Shown here piece by piece: positions 29,658 through 38,460 of a stretch of 64,000 bases of DNA. A model generated the notes under the pieces. That model saw only the letters and a list, made by a program, of their open reading frames with translations, was not told the DNA's origin and did no database searches. Within the stretch, counting starts at the first letter, position 1; every line of letters starts with the position of its first letter. Source of the DNA: Pseudomonas putida (GTDB lineage Bacteria; Pseudomonadota; Gammaproteobacteria; Pseudomonadales; Pseudomonadaceae); contig NZ_CP029693.1 of the NCBI RefSeq assembly GCF_003228315.1, positions 558,001 through 622,000 of the forward strand, given 5' to 3'. Position numbers and translations under genes: made by a program.

Positions 29658-31065
29658 TTACAAGTCACTGTTTATCGATGGCCGCTGGCAAACCCCGTCG
29701 GGCCAGGGTGTCGCCGAGGTGATCAACCCGGCCACCGAAGAAGTCGCCGGCAGCGTGCCGCTGGGCGATGAGCGCGATGTCGACAACGCCGTGGCGGCCG
29801 CGCGCAAGGCCTTCGCGTCCTGGTCGCGTACGCCTTCCAGTGTGCGCGCCGGTTACATCCGCGCGCTGGTTGAGCAACTGAAAGCCCGCGCCGATGAAAT
29901 GGCGGCGGTGATCACCACCGAGCTGGGGATGCCGGTGCAATGGTCGCGTTCGGTACAGGTGGACGGGCCGATCGTTGGTCTGGAGCAATACGTCGAACTC
30001 GCGGGCTTGATGGACGAAGTGCGGGAAGTCGGCAATTCGCTGGTCATCCGCGAAGCGGTGGGTGTATGTGCGTTCATCAACCCGTGGAACTACCCGCTGC
30101 ACCAGTTGATCGGCAAGCTCGCCCCGGCACTGGCGGCCGGTTGCACGGTGGTGGTCAAGCCGAGCCAGGACACGCCGCTGCACGCGTTTTTGCTGGCGCA
30201 GATGATCGAAGACATCGGCCTACCTGCGGGAGTGTTCAACCTGGTCAGTGGTCCGGGTTCGAAAGTCGGCGAAGCCCTGGCCAAGCACCCGGACGTGGAC
30301 ATGGTGTCGTTCACCGGGTCCACCGGCGCCGGCGTGCGGGTGTCCCAGGCGGCTGCACCTTCGGTGAAACGCGTGTGCCTGGAACTGGGCGGCAAGTCGG
30401 CGCTGCTGATTGCCGAAGATGCCGATCTGGATGCGGCGGTGCGCTACGGCGTACAGGACGTGATGATCAACTCCGGCCAGACCTGCACCGCCTTGACCCG
30501 CATGCTGCTGCCAGCCAGCCGTTATGCCGAAGCGGTGGAGATCGCGCTGCAGGAAACCCTGAGCCTGAAGATGGGCGATCCGCTGGATCCGCAGAGTTTC
30601 CTCGGCCCGATGTGCTCCGCCGGGCAACGTCGCACCGTGCTCGACTACATCAGGATCGGCCAGGAAGAGGGTGCACGACTGCTGTGCGGCGGCGACGCGA
30701 CGCCGGACTTCGAGCGCGGCTACTACGTCAGCCCGACGCTGTTTGCCGACGTCGACAACCGCATGCGTATCGCCCAGGAAGAAATCTTCGGCCCGGTGCT
30801 ATGCCTGATCCCTTACGAAGACGAGGCGCAGGCGATCGAGATCGCCAACGACTCGCCATTCGGCCTGTCCAGCGGCGTCTGGGCCGGCAGCAAAGAGCGG
30901 GCGTTGGAGCTGGGGCGGCAACTGCGCGCCGGCCAGTGTTTCCTCAATGGCGCAGCGTTCAACTATCAGGCGCCGTTCGGTGGCTACAAACAATCGGGTA
31001 ATGGACGTGAGTGGGGGGAAGAAGGGCTCAACGAATTCGTCGAAGTAAAGGCGATTCAGGTGTGA
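29650..31065 (+). CDS. Aldehyde dehydrogenase, probable 4-guanidinobutyraldehyde dehydrogenase
   Basis: 471 aa. NAD-dependent ALDH with NPWNYPLHQ, FTGSTGAGVRV, catalytic Glu in LELGGKSA and catalytic Cys in NSGQTCTALTRML. It overlaps the aruH stop by 8 bp and has GGAGG upstream of ATG 29650, so it is co-translated with aruH. In the aru pathway it would oxidise 4-guanidinobutyraldehyde to 4-guanidinobutyrate. The substrate is inferred from context. Confidence 0.85.
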   Translation: MLDYKSLFIDGRWQTPSGQGVAEVINPATEEVAGSVPLGDERDVDNAVAAARKAFASWSRTPSSVRAGYIRALVEQLKARADEMAAVITTELGMPVQWSRSVQVDGPIVGLEQYVELAGLMDEVREVGNSLVIREAVGVCAFINPWNYPLHQLIGKLAPALAAGCTVVVKPSQDTPLHAFLLAQMIEDIGLPAGVFNLVSGPGSKVGEALAKHPDVDMVSFTGSTGAGVRVSQAAAPSVKRVCLELGGKSALLIAEDADLDAAVRYGVQDVMINSGQTCTALTRMLLPASRYAEAVEIALQETLSLKMGDPLDPQSFLGPMCSAGQRRTVLDYIRIGQEEGARLLCGGDATPDFERGYYVSPTLFADVDNRMRIAQEEIFGPVLCLIPYEDEAQAIEIANDSPFGLSSGVWAGSKERALELGRQLRAGQCFLNGAAFNYQAPFGGYKQSGNGREWGEEGLNEFVEVKAIQV

Positions 31066-31089
31066 CCGTTGGACATTCAAAGATAAAGC

Positions 31090-31111
31090 GCACCGGGCCC
31101 AGGCCCGGTGC
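31090..31111. terminator. Hairpin terminator after the aru operon
   Basis: GCACCGGGCC and GGCCCGGTGC form a perfect 10-bp stem around a 2-nt centre. A weak T-run (TTTT) begins about 9 nt later. It separates the aldehyde dehydrogenase from the ABC transporter genes. Confidence 0.6.
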
Positions 31112-31162
31112 ATTGCGTGGTTTTGATCAGGTATTCCATTAGCTTTTATCAGGGGCAATGCA

Positions 31163-32764
31163 ATGAGCGATAACAAAAACAAGATTACTCAAGCGAACCA
31201 CGAATTCAGCCTGCCGCGTCGGGACTTTCTCAAGTACAGCGCGACCACTGCTGCGGTGGCCGGGGCGTTCTCCATGGGCTTGCCGTTCGGGGCCTTTGCC
31301 GCAGAAGCCACGCCAAAACCCGGCGGCGTGCTGCGTCTGGGCCTGGCCGGAGGCAGCACCACCGACTCAAAAGACCCGGGCTCCTGGGCCGACACCTTCA
31401 CCTTCGTCGGCTTCTCGGCGGTCTATAACACCCTCACTGAGATCGCCGTCGACGGTACCGCGATTCCTGAACTCGCCGAAAGCTGGACATCGACACCGGA
31501 TGCACGGGTCTGGACCTTCAAGCTGCGCCAGGGCGTGACCTTCCATAACGGCAAAACCCTGGACGCCAATGATGTGGTGGCCTCGATCCAGCATCACCTG
31601 GGGGAAAAATCTACCTCGGCGGCCAAGACCGTATTGGGCGATGTGGCCAAGGTCAGCGCCAACGGCAGCGACAGCGTGGTGTTCGAACTGCACTCGGGCA
31701 ACGCCGACTTCTCTTACGTGGTTGCCGACTACCACCTGGTGATCATGCCGAGTAAAGACGGAGTACCGGACTGGCAGGCAGGCGTGGGCACTGGCGGTTA
31801 TCGTCTCAAGGACTTCGAACCGGGTGTGCGCATGACCCTGGAACGCAGCCCGGATTACTGGAAGCCCGGCCGCGCGCACTTCGCCAGCGCCGAGCTGATC
31901 GCGATTGCCGACGGCGCCGCACGGGTCAACGCGCTGGTCACCGGGCAAGTGGATGTGATCAACAAGGTCGACCTGAAAACCGTGTCCCTGCTCAAGCGCA
32001 ATCCGAACCTGGTCATCGAAGAAACCAAGGGCGCGCAGCACTACACCTTCCCGATGCTCACCGACAGCCAGGTGTTCCAGAACAACGACGTACGCCTGGC
32101 GATGAAGTACGCGATCAACCGCGAAACCTTGCTGGCGTCGGTGCTGTACGGCTATGGCCTGGTGGGCAACGACCATCCGATCCAGCCCGGCAGCCGCTTC
32201 ATCAACACCGCGCTGGAGCAGCGCACCTACGATCCGGACAAGTCGCGCTTCCACCTGAAAAAGGCCGGCATGGATTCTCTCAAGGTGCGCCTGCAAGCCT
32301 CCGACGCGGCCTACACCGGTGCGGTGGATGCTTCGGTGCTGTTCAAGGAGCAGGCCCGCGCCGCCGGGATCGACATCGATGTGGTGCGCGAACCCGCCGA
32401 CGGTTTCTTCTCCAACGTCTGGATGAAGCAGCCATTCACCACCTCGTTCTGGTACAGCAGCCTGACCGCCGACCGCATGTTCAGCATCGGCTACGCCAAG
32501 GGTGCGGCCTGGAACGAAACCCACTGGGACAACCCGCGCTTCAACCAGTTGCTCAACGCCGCCCGCGGCGAGATGAACGACCCGCTGCGCCGCGAGATGT
32601 ACAACGAAATGCAGTCGCTGTGCCGGGATGACGGCGGGGCGATCGTGCCGCTGTTCGCCAGCTCCGTGGCCGCACGTTCCAACCGGGTGGTGCATGGCGG
32701 GCAGACCGCGCCCTACGGTGAACTTGATGGCCTGCGCGTAATCGAGCGGTGGTGGCAGGCGTAA
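31163..32764 (+). CDS. Peptide/opine-type ABC substrate-binding protein (family 5) with Tat signal
   Basis: 533 aa. The N-terminus has a twin-arginine motif (LPRRDFLK, residues 17-24), a hydrophobic stretch and an AFA-A-type cleavage site, so export is likely through Tat. The mature part is a DppA/OppA-family binding protein (GGVLRLGLAGGSTTDSKDPG; VTFHNGKTLDANDVV). It is first in an operon with two permeases, a fused ATPase and a quinone reductase. The ligand is unknown. Confidence 0.87.
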   Translation: MSDNKNKITQANHEFSLPRRDFLKYSATTAAVAGAFSMGLPFGAFAAEATPKPGGVLRLGLAGGSTTDSKDPGSWADTFTFVGFSAVYNTLTEIAVDGTAIPELAESWTSTPDARVWTFKLRQGVTFHNGKTLDANDVVASIQHHLGEKSTSAAKTVLGDVAKVSANGSDSVVFELHSGNADFSYVVADYHLVIMPSKDGVPDWQAGVGTGGYRLKDFEPGVRMTLERSPDYWKPGRAHFASAELIAIADGAARVNALVTGQVDVINKVDLKTVSLLKRNPNLVIEETKGAQHYTFPMLTDSQVFQNNDVRLAMKYAINRETLLASVLYGYGLVGNDHPIQPGSRFINTALEQRTYDPDKSRFHLKKAGMDSLKVRLQASDAAYTGAVDASVLFKEQARAAGIDIDVVREPADGFFSNVWMKQPFTTSFWYSSLTADRMFSIGYAKGAAWNETHWDNPRFNQLLNAARGEMNDPLRREMYNEMQSLCRDDGGAIVPLFASSVAARSNRVVHGGQTAPYGELDGLRVIERWWQA

Positions 32765-32786
32765 GAGCCCGTCAGCGATGAAGAAC

Positions 32787-32890
32787 CCCTGTAGGAGCGA
32801 GCATGCTCGCGATGGACGTTAACGATAACGCTGACAACCTGACACCCCGCGGTGTTCTGTCGTCCATCGCGAGCGTGCTCGCTCCTACAG
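32787..32890. repeat. REPIN between the binding-protein and permease genes
   Basis: Inverted REP ends flank the conserved core (GTTAACGATAACGC, CCCCGCGGTGTTC). The position, between a highly expressed binding protein and the first permease, is typical for REP-mediated mRNA stabilisation. Confidence 0.9.
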
Positions 32891-32923
32891 TTGGAAACGG
32901 TGGTCTTTGTAAGGAACTACGCA

Positions 32924-33883
32924 GTGAACAGTATTTTCAAGCTGCTACTTCAGCGTTTGGCATTGGGGCTGTTATCGCTGTTTGCGGTGTCAGTGATCAT
33001 TTTTCTCGCGGTCGGCATGCTCCCCGGCGATATCGCCCAGGCCATGCTCGGCCAATCCGCCACCCCGGAAACCGTGGTGGCGTACCGCGCGCAACTGGGG
33101 CTGGACATGCCGCCGCTGACTCGTTTCGGGCACTGGATCTGGCAACTGCTGCACGGTGACCTGGGGGTGTCGCTGGCCAACCAGCGACCCATCGCCGAAC
33201 TGGTCGGCAGGCGCCTGGGCAACACCTTCAGTCTGGCGTTGTTGGCGGCGCTGATCTCGGTGCCGCTGGCCCTGTTGCTTGGGATGCTCGCAGCCTTATA
33301 TCGCAACAGCTGGTTCGATCGCCTGCTCAACACCTCGGCCCTGAGCGCCGTGTCGTTTCCCGAGTTCTTTGTCGCCTACATCCTGATCCTGGTGTTCGCG
33401 GTCAAGCTCAACTGGTTCCCGAGCATTTCCAACCTGTCGCCGGACGCCTCCTTGGGTGAAGTGCTACAGCGCTCGGTGCTGCCGGTGGCGACCCTGAGCC
33501 TGGTGGTGATCGCGCAGATGATGCGCATGACCCGTGCCTCCCTGATCAACCTGCTGGCCAGCCCGTACATCGAAATGGCCCGGCTCAAGGGCATCAGCCA
33601 GTCGCGGATCATCTTCCACCACGCCTTGCCCAACGCCCTGGCGCCGATCGTCAACGTGGTGGCGCTCAACCTGGCGTATCTGGTGGTGGGTGTGGTGGTC
33701 GTGGAAGTGGTGTTCGTCTATCCGGGTCTGGGCCAGTTGCTGGTGGACTCGGTGGCCAAGCGCGACATTCCGGTGGTGCAGGCCTGCAGCCTGATCTTCG
33801 CCGCGACCTACATCCTGCTCAATACCAGTGCCGACGTGCTGTCGATTGCCAGCAACCCGCGCCTGATGCATCCGAAGGGGTAA
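32924..33883 (+). CDS. ABC transporter permease, DppB family
   Basis: 319 aa with about six membrane helices. The N-terminal LLLQRLALGLLSLFAVSVIIFLAV and the EAA loop region (IEMARLKGISQSRIIFHHALPNALAPIVNVV) are typical. The start is GTG at 32924, with AAGGA eight bases before it; upstream in-frame ATGs lie inside the REPIN. It pairs with the DppC-type permease 3 bp downstream. Confidence 0.87.
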   Translation: MNSIFKLLLQRLALGLLSLFAVSVIIFLAVGMLPGDIAQAMLGQSATPETVVAYRAQLGLDMPPLTRFGHWIWQLLHGDLGVSLANQRPIAELVGRRLGNTFSLALLAALISVPLALLLGMLAALYRNSWFDRLLNTSALSAVSFPEFFVAYILILVFAVKLNWFPSISNLSPDASLGEVLQRSVLPVATLSLVVIAQMMRMTRASLINLLASPYIEMARLKGISQSRIIFHHALPNALAPIVNVVALNLAYLVVGVVVVEVVFVYPGLGQLLVDSVAKRDIPVVQACSLIFAATYILLNTSADVLSIASNPRLMHPKG

Positions 33884-33886
33884 GCC

Positions 33887-34714
33887 ATGAGCCTTTTAAA
33901 ACAACTGCTGAAGGCGCCGCTGAGCGCCCAATTCGGGCTGCTGGTGATCGTGCTGTACATCCTCGTCGCCGTGTTCGCGCCAGAGTTGGCGCCGTTCGGC
34001 GAAACCCAGGTGGTGGGCGAGGGCTTCGCGCCGTGGGGCGGGCAGTTCCTGCTGGGCACCGATAACTTGGGGCGCGACATGTTCAGCCGTCTGGTCTACG
34101 GCGCGCGCAACACCCTGGGCATTGCCTTCCTGACCACGGTGCTGGCGTTCCTGCTCGGCGGCCTCAGTGGCTTGATCGCGGCGATCAAGGGTGGCGCCAT
34201 CGATCAGGGCCTCTCAAGGGTCGTGGACATCCTGATGGCGATTCCACAGCTGATCTTCGCCTTGCTGATTCTCAGCGTGGTCGGCACCAACGCCACCTCG
34301 CTGGTGCTGGTGATCGCTCTGCTGGATGCGACCCGGGTGTTTCGCCTCTCAAGGGCGGTGGCGATGAACGTGGTGGTGCAGGACTTCGTCGAAGCCGCGC
34401 GCCTGCGCGGTGAAGGGCTGTGGTGGCTGGTCACCCGCGAAGTGCTGCCAAACGCGGCGGCACCGTTGATTGCCGAATTCGGCCTGCGGTTCTGCTTTGT
34501 ATTCCTGTTCATCAGTGCGCTGTCGTTCCTCGGTTTGGGTATCCAGCCGCCGACCGCCGACTGGGGCAGCATGGTGCGCGACAACGCCGTGCTGATCACC
34601 TTTGGCGACATCAGCCCGCTGTTGCCAGCCCTGGCTGTGGCGTTGATCACCGTGAGCGTCAATTTTGTCGTCGACTGGATGCTGCACAAATCCAGCGGCC
34701 TCAAGGAGTGCTGA
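33887..34714 (+). CDS. ABC transporter permease, DppC family
   Basis: 275 aa. It starts with a short cytoplasmic helix and a membrane helix (FGLLVIVLYILVAVFAPELAPF), then FLLGTDNLGRDMFSRLVYGARNTL, the DppC family signature. The EAA loop reads FVEAARLRGEGLWWLVTREVLPNAAAPLI. It forms the membrane channel with the DppB-type partner. Confidence 0.88.
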   Translation: MSLLKQLLKAPLSAQFGLLVIVLYILVAVFAPELAPFGETQVVGEGFAPWGGQFLLGTDNLGRDMFSRLVYGARNTLGIAFLTTVLAFLLGGLSGLIAAIKGGAIDQGLSRVVDILMAIPQLIFALLILSVVGTNATSLVLVIALLDATRVFRLSRAVAMNVVVQDFVEAARLRGEGLWWLVTREVLPNAAAPLIAEFGLRFCFVFLFISALSFLGLGIQPPTADWGSMVRDNAVLITFGDISPLLPALAVALITVSVNFVVDWMLHKSSGLKEC

Positions 34715-34716
34715 AC

Positions 34717-36360
34717 ATGACGACAAACAAACCTTTGCTGGAAATCCGCAACCTGCACATCGAAGGGCACTACGAAGACGCCTGGCATCCGCTGATCAAG
34801 GGCATCGATCTGACCCTGCAACGGGGCGAGGTGCTGGGGCTGATCGGTGAGTCCGGGGCGGGCAAGTCGACCCTCGGCCTGTCGGCCATGGGTTACACCC
34901 GTGACGGTTGCCGGATCACCGGTGGTTCGGTGAATTTCGACGGCATCGACCTGCTCAAGGCCAAACCCGAAGCGCTGCGCCAGTTGCGCGGTTTGCGCAT
35001 TGCCTATGTCGCCCAGAGCGCGGCGGCGTCATTCAACCCGGCCCATCGTCTGATCGACCAGCACGTGGAAACCGCGGTGAAGAACGGTGGCATGAGCCGC
35101 GAGCAAGCGATGGCCGAGGCGGTGGAGTTGTACCGGGTGCTGCGCCTGCCCGACCCCGAAAAGATCGGCCAGCGTTATCCGCATCAGGTATCCGGCGGGC
35201 AGTTGCAGCGGGTCATGACTGCCATGGCCATGGCCTGTCACCCGGACCTGATCATCTTCGACGAACCGACCACCGCGCTGGACGTCACCACCCAGATCGA
35301 AGTGCTCGCGGCGATTCGCGATGCGGTGAAGACCTACGGCAGCGCCGCGATCTACATCAGCCATGACCTGGCAGTGGTGGCGCAGATGGCCGACCGCATC
35401 ATGGTGTTGCGCCACGGTAAACTGGTGGAAGAGGCCGAAACCCGCCAGATGCTCGGCGACCCGCAGGAGGACTACACCAAGTCGCTGTGGGCGGTGCGCA
35501 GTTTCCGTACCGAACCCAAGGCCTGTCCGCACGAAGAAAAACCCCTGCTGGAGTTGCGCAACAGTTGCGCCAGCTACGGCCATCAACCGGTGCTCCATGA
35601 CGTCTCCTTGAAGCTGTACAAGGGCCAGACCCTGGCAGTGATCGGTGAGTCCGGCAGCGGCAAGAGCTCCACGGCGCGACTGATCACCGGTTTGCTGCCG
35701 CCGACCTACGGCGAAGTGCTGTACGACGGCCAGCCACTGCCGGCGGACTTCCGCCAGCGCAGCAAGGAGCAACTGCGGCGGATCCAGATGATCTACCAGA
35801 TCCCGGACACGGCCCTGAATCCGCGCCAGCGCATCGTCGACATCATCGGTCGGCCGCTGACGTTCTACCTGGGGCTCAAGGGCAAGGCCATGCGCGCCCG
35901 GGTCGCCGAGTTGCTGGAGATGATCGAGCTGGACCCGGCCAAGTACATGGAGCGCCAGCCCCGCGAACTGTCCGGCGGGCAGAAGCAACGGGTTTGCATT
36001 GCCCGTGCCCTGGCGGCCGATCCGCAACTGATCATCTGCGACGAAGTCACCTCGGCCCTCGACCAACTGGTGGCCGAAGGCGTGCTCAAGTTGCTCAACC
36101 GCATTCAGCAGCAACTCGGTGTTGCTTACCTGTTCATCACCCACGATGTCGCCACCGTGCGCGCGATTGCCGACGAAGTGCTGGTGATGCAGCGGGGAAG
36201 GGTGGTGGACCATGGCTCGCGCAGTGCAATATTCACCCCGCCGCACCAGGACTACACCGGACTGCTGTTTTCCTCCGAACCGCAAATGGACCCGGACTGG
36301 CTCGACCGCTTGTTGGCCAGCCGAGACCTGAACAAAAAAACTACGCTGGAAAAAGTCTAA
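34717..36360 (+). CDS. Fused ABC ATPase (DppD-DppF type, two nucleotide-binding domains)
   Basis: 547 aa. NBD1 has Walker A GESGAGKST, signature VSGGQLQRV and Walker B LIIFDEPTTALD. NBD2 (from about residue 275) has GESGSGKSS, LSGGQKQRV and LIICDEVTSALD. Both halves look intact. It starts two bases after the permease stop and is followed 9 bp later by a quinone reductase. Fused pairs like this are common for glutathione/opine-type importers. Confidence 0.88.
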   Translation: MTTNKPLLEIRNLHIEGHYEDAWHPLIKGIDLTLQRGEVLGLIGESGAGKSTLGLSAMGYTRDGCRITGGSVNFDGIDLLKAKPEALRQLRGLRIAYVAQSAAASFNPAHRLIDQHVETAVKNGGMSREQAMAEAVELYRVLRLPDPEKIGQRYPHQVSGGQLQRVMTAMAMACHPDLIIFDEPTTALDVTTQIEVLAAIRDAVKTYGSAAIYISHDLAVVAQMADRIMVLRHGKLVEEAETRQMLGDPQEDYTKSLWAVRSFRTEPKACPHEEKPLLELRNSCASYGHQPVLHDVSLKLYKGQTLAVIGESGSGKSSTARLITGLLPPTYGEVLYDGQPLPADFRQRSKEQLRRIQMIYQIPDTALNPRQRIVDIIGRPLTFYLGLKGKAMRARVAELLEMIELDPAKYMERQPRELSGGQKQRVCIARALAADPQLIICDEVTSALDQLVAEGVLKLLNRIQQQLGVAYLFITHDVATVRAIADEVLVMQRGRVVDHGSRSAIFTPPHQDYTGLLFSSEPQMDPDWLDRLLASRDLNKKTTLEKV

Positions 36361-36369
36361 GGAACCCCC

Positions 36370-37080
36370 ATGAAAGTACTGATCGTCCACGCTCATCCCG
36401 AGCCGAAATCCTTCACCGCCGCCCTGCGTGACCAGGCCGTGGCGACCCTCGAAGCCCAGGGCCACGAAGTGCAGGTCAGCGACCTGTACAAGATGAACTG
36501 GAACCCGGTGGCCAGCGACGCCGACTTCTCGAATCGGGAAAACCCCGAGTACCTGGTGTACGCGCTGGAGCAGCGCCTGGGTGTGAAGAGCCAGTCACTG
36601 GCGGCGGATATACAGGGCGAACTGGACAAACTGCTGTGGGCTGACTTGTTGATCCTGAACTTCCCGATCTTCTGGTTCTCCGCCCCGGCCATGCTCAAGG
36701 GCTGGATCGACCGGGTGCTGGTGTCAGGCATCTGCTACGGCGGCAAGCGTTTCTACGATCAGGGCGGTCTGGCAGGCAAGAAAGCGCTGGTGACCGTAAC
36801 CCTGGGCGGGCGCGAGCACATGTTCGGCGAGGAGGCGATTCATGGTCCGTTGCAGGACATGCTGCGGCCGATCCTGCGCGGGACCCTGGCGTACGTCGGC
36901 TTCGACGTGCTGGAACCGTTCGTGGCCTGGCATGTGCCTTACATCAGCGAAGAAGCGCGCCAGCAGTTCCTCAAGGACTATGACTTGCGCCTGCAGCACC
37001 TGAGCGATGATCAGCCGCTGGAGTTTCCGAAGCTGTCGCAGTTTGACGAGCAACTCTACCCACTGACCACCCGGGCCTGA
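36370..37080 (+). CDS. Flavodoxin-fold NAD(P)H:quinone oxidoreductase
   Basis: 236 aa. The N-terminal MKVLIVHAHPEPKSFTAAL and FPIFWFSAPAMLKGWIDRVL are the FMN/FAD-site segments of the NQO1/KefF/MdaB family. It probably reduces quinones with NAD(P)H in the cytoplasm. It is the last gene of the ABC operon, 9 bp after the ATPase. A benzoquinone reductase would make sense beside the hydroquinone pathway that follows, but this link is inference. Confidence 0.85.
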   Translation: MKVLIVHAHPEPKSFTAALRDQAVATLEAQGHEVQVSDLYKMNWNPVASDADFSNRENPEYLVYALEQRLGVKSQSLAADIQGELDKLLWADLLILNFPIFWFSAPAMLKGWIDRVLVSGICYGGKRFYDQGGLAGKKALVTVTLGGREHMFGEEAIHGPLQDMLRPILRGTLAYVGFDVLEPFVAWHVPYISEEARQQFLKDYDLRLQHLSDDQPLEFPKLSQFDEQLYPLTTRA

Positions 37081-37113
37081 TCAACACCGAAACCTTCTAC
37101 TGCCTGACCTGCC

Positions 37114-37286
37114 GCCATCGCGGGCAAGCCTTGCTCCCACAGGGTTGTGTGTCGTACACAAAAACTGTGATCGACACGAAGCCCTGTGGGAGCGAGCCTG
37201 CTCGCGATGGACGTCAACGATAACGCTGGCTGTCTGACACCCCGCGGGGCCCGCGCCTCCATCGCGAGCAGGCTCGCTCCTACAGT
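37114..37286. repeat. REP unit plus REPIN in the 392-bp gap
   Basis: A single CGGGCAAGCCTTGCTCCC-type REP (37114-37143) is followed by a full REPIN (37182-37286) whose core is almost identical to those at 41139 and 42278. The rest of the gap (37287-37472) holds the SphA promoter region. Confidence 0.88.
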
Positions 37287-37330
37287 TTTGATCGCGGCGC
37301 CACCTGCAGACCGTTCGCAAATCCCGCCCC

Positions 37331-37377
37331 CATTGTTCTGAATCCGCAAACACTGAAGTCGCCGAGATTGGAATTGT
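37331..37377. promoter_or_regulatory. 47-bp regulatory element shared with the hapC promoter (copy 1)
   Basis: CATTGTTC, GCAAACACTG, GTCGCC and AATTGT occur at the same internal spacing as in 42389-42435. This copy ends about 95 bp before the SphA-like start codon. It is a probable site for the LysR regulator encoded at 41337, plus promoter. Confidence 0.6.
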
Positions 37378-37472
37378 TGGCTGTCAGGGCGCGCCTTATC
37401 GTTCGCCCCGTAGCCCGATGGCACTGTCGACCGTCGAGCACCCAAAACAATAACAATATCCGGAGTATTTCG

Positions 37473-38402
37473 ATGAGAGCTGGATTCAGTCTCGCGATGA
37501 ATGTGGCAGGCCTGGGTCTGCTTGTGGGTCTGAGCGCGCTTGGTGCCTCCCTGTATCCAGGCGGCGAGGCGCAGGCGTCGGGCATTCCCTATGCCAGCAA
37601 CCGGCCGCAAAGCTTCCAGTTCAGTTCGGACTTCACCGAGCCCTACAACTCGGTGGGCCAGGAATTCGAATACAACAACGACCGCCAGCGCTTCGATGAC
37701 CACGGCAACAAGGTTGCAGGCCCCGGCACCGAAACCTGGGTCGGCCTGACGTCGTTGCTGCACTACTGGAAAATGGACGGGCTGCCCAATACCGGCTTCA
37801 TTGCCAGCGTTACCCTCCCTGAAGTGGCGGTTCGCGGCAATGGCACGCGGGTCAGTGGCTTTGGCGACCCGCTGGTGGGCGGACTGGTCTGGTACAACCC
37901 GACACCGCTGCGCACCATCGGTGCTCAAGCCTATGTGCAACTGCCAACCGGCGCCGACTCGGTCAGCAGCGACACCTACGCCCTGTGGCCTTCGCTGTTC
38001 TACAACGAGTGGTTGGGCAAGGTGAACATCGACCTGCTGGTGGGCGCGATCATTCGCGGCGACGGCCCGCATCACACCGAACCGGGCGACACCGGCCACG
38101 CCAACCTGCGCCTGGGCTACAACATCGTCGACCGCCCGACCTACCAGGTCACGCCTTTCCTCAGCGCCGACTACCAGAAAACCTTCAGTTCCGACGACCG
38201 CGACAACAACAGCATCCCGTTCTCGGATTCCAACGAAACCGCCCTCGGCGCCGGTGTGCTGTTCCAGCTCAAGCCCGGCGTGCAGCAAGTGTTCAACCAG
38301 AAAATGTGGGACCAGGTGTCCATCCACTATTCCAAGGGCGTGGACGGGCGCAACACCACGGTCACCGATGGTTTGTTCGTGCAGCTTTGGCATTACTGGT
38401 GA
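37473..38402 (+). CDS. SphA-family outer-membrane transport protein
   Basis: 309 aa. A signal peptide ending near AQASG is followed by a beta-rich protein of the SphA/phenol-MetA-pathway group (short amphipathic strands, C-terminal aromatic ending LWHYW typical of outer-membrane barrels). Such proteins sit in aromatic and cyclic-compound catabolic clusters and probably let hydrophobic substrates through the outer membrane. It is the first gene of the flavoprotein-cytochrome operon. CGGAG precedes the ATG. Confidence 0.78.
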   Translation: MRAGFSLAMNVAGLGLLVGLSALGASLYPGGEAQASGIPYASNRPQSFQFSSDFTEPYNSVGQEFEYNNDRQRFDDHGNKVAGPGTETWVGLTSLLHYWKMDGLPNTGFIASVTLPEVAVRGNGTRVSGFGDPLVGGLVWYNPTPLRTIGAQAYVQLPTGADSVSSDTYALWPSLFYNEWLGKVNIDLLVGAIIRGDGPHHTEPGDTGHANLRLGYNIVDRPTYQVTPFLSADYQKTFSSDDRDNNSIPFSDSNETALGAGVLFQLKPGVQQVFNQKMWDQVSIHYSKGVDGRNTTVTDGLFVQLWHYW

Positions 38403-38460
38403 GTGCTCCCTGTTTTGTGTGATTTGCCTGTGTGGTTGCTACCCGTTGCGGAGAATAAAA

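Noticed and set aside
35029..36465. 478-codon open frame on the minus strand
   Set aside because: It is antisense to the fused ATPase with two full sets of Walker motifs.
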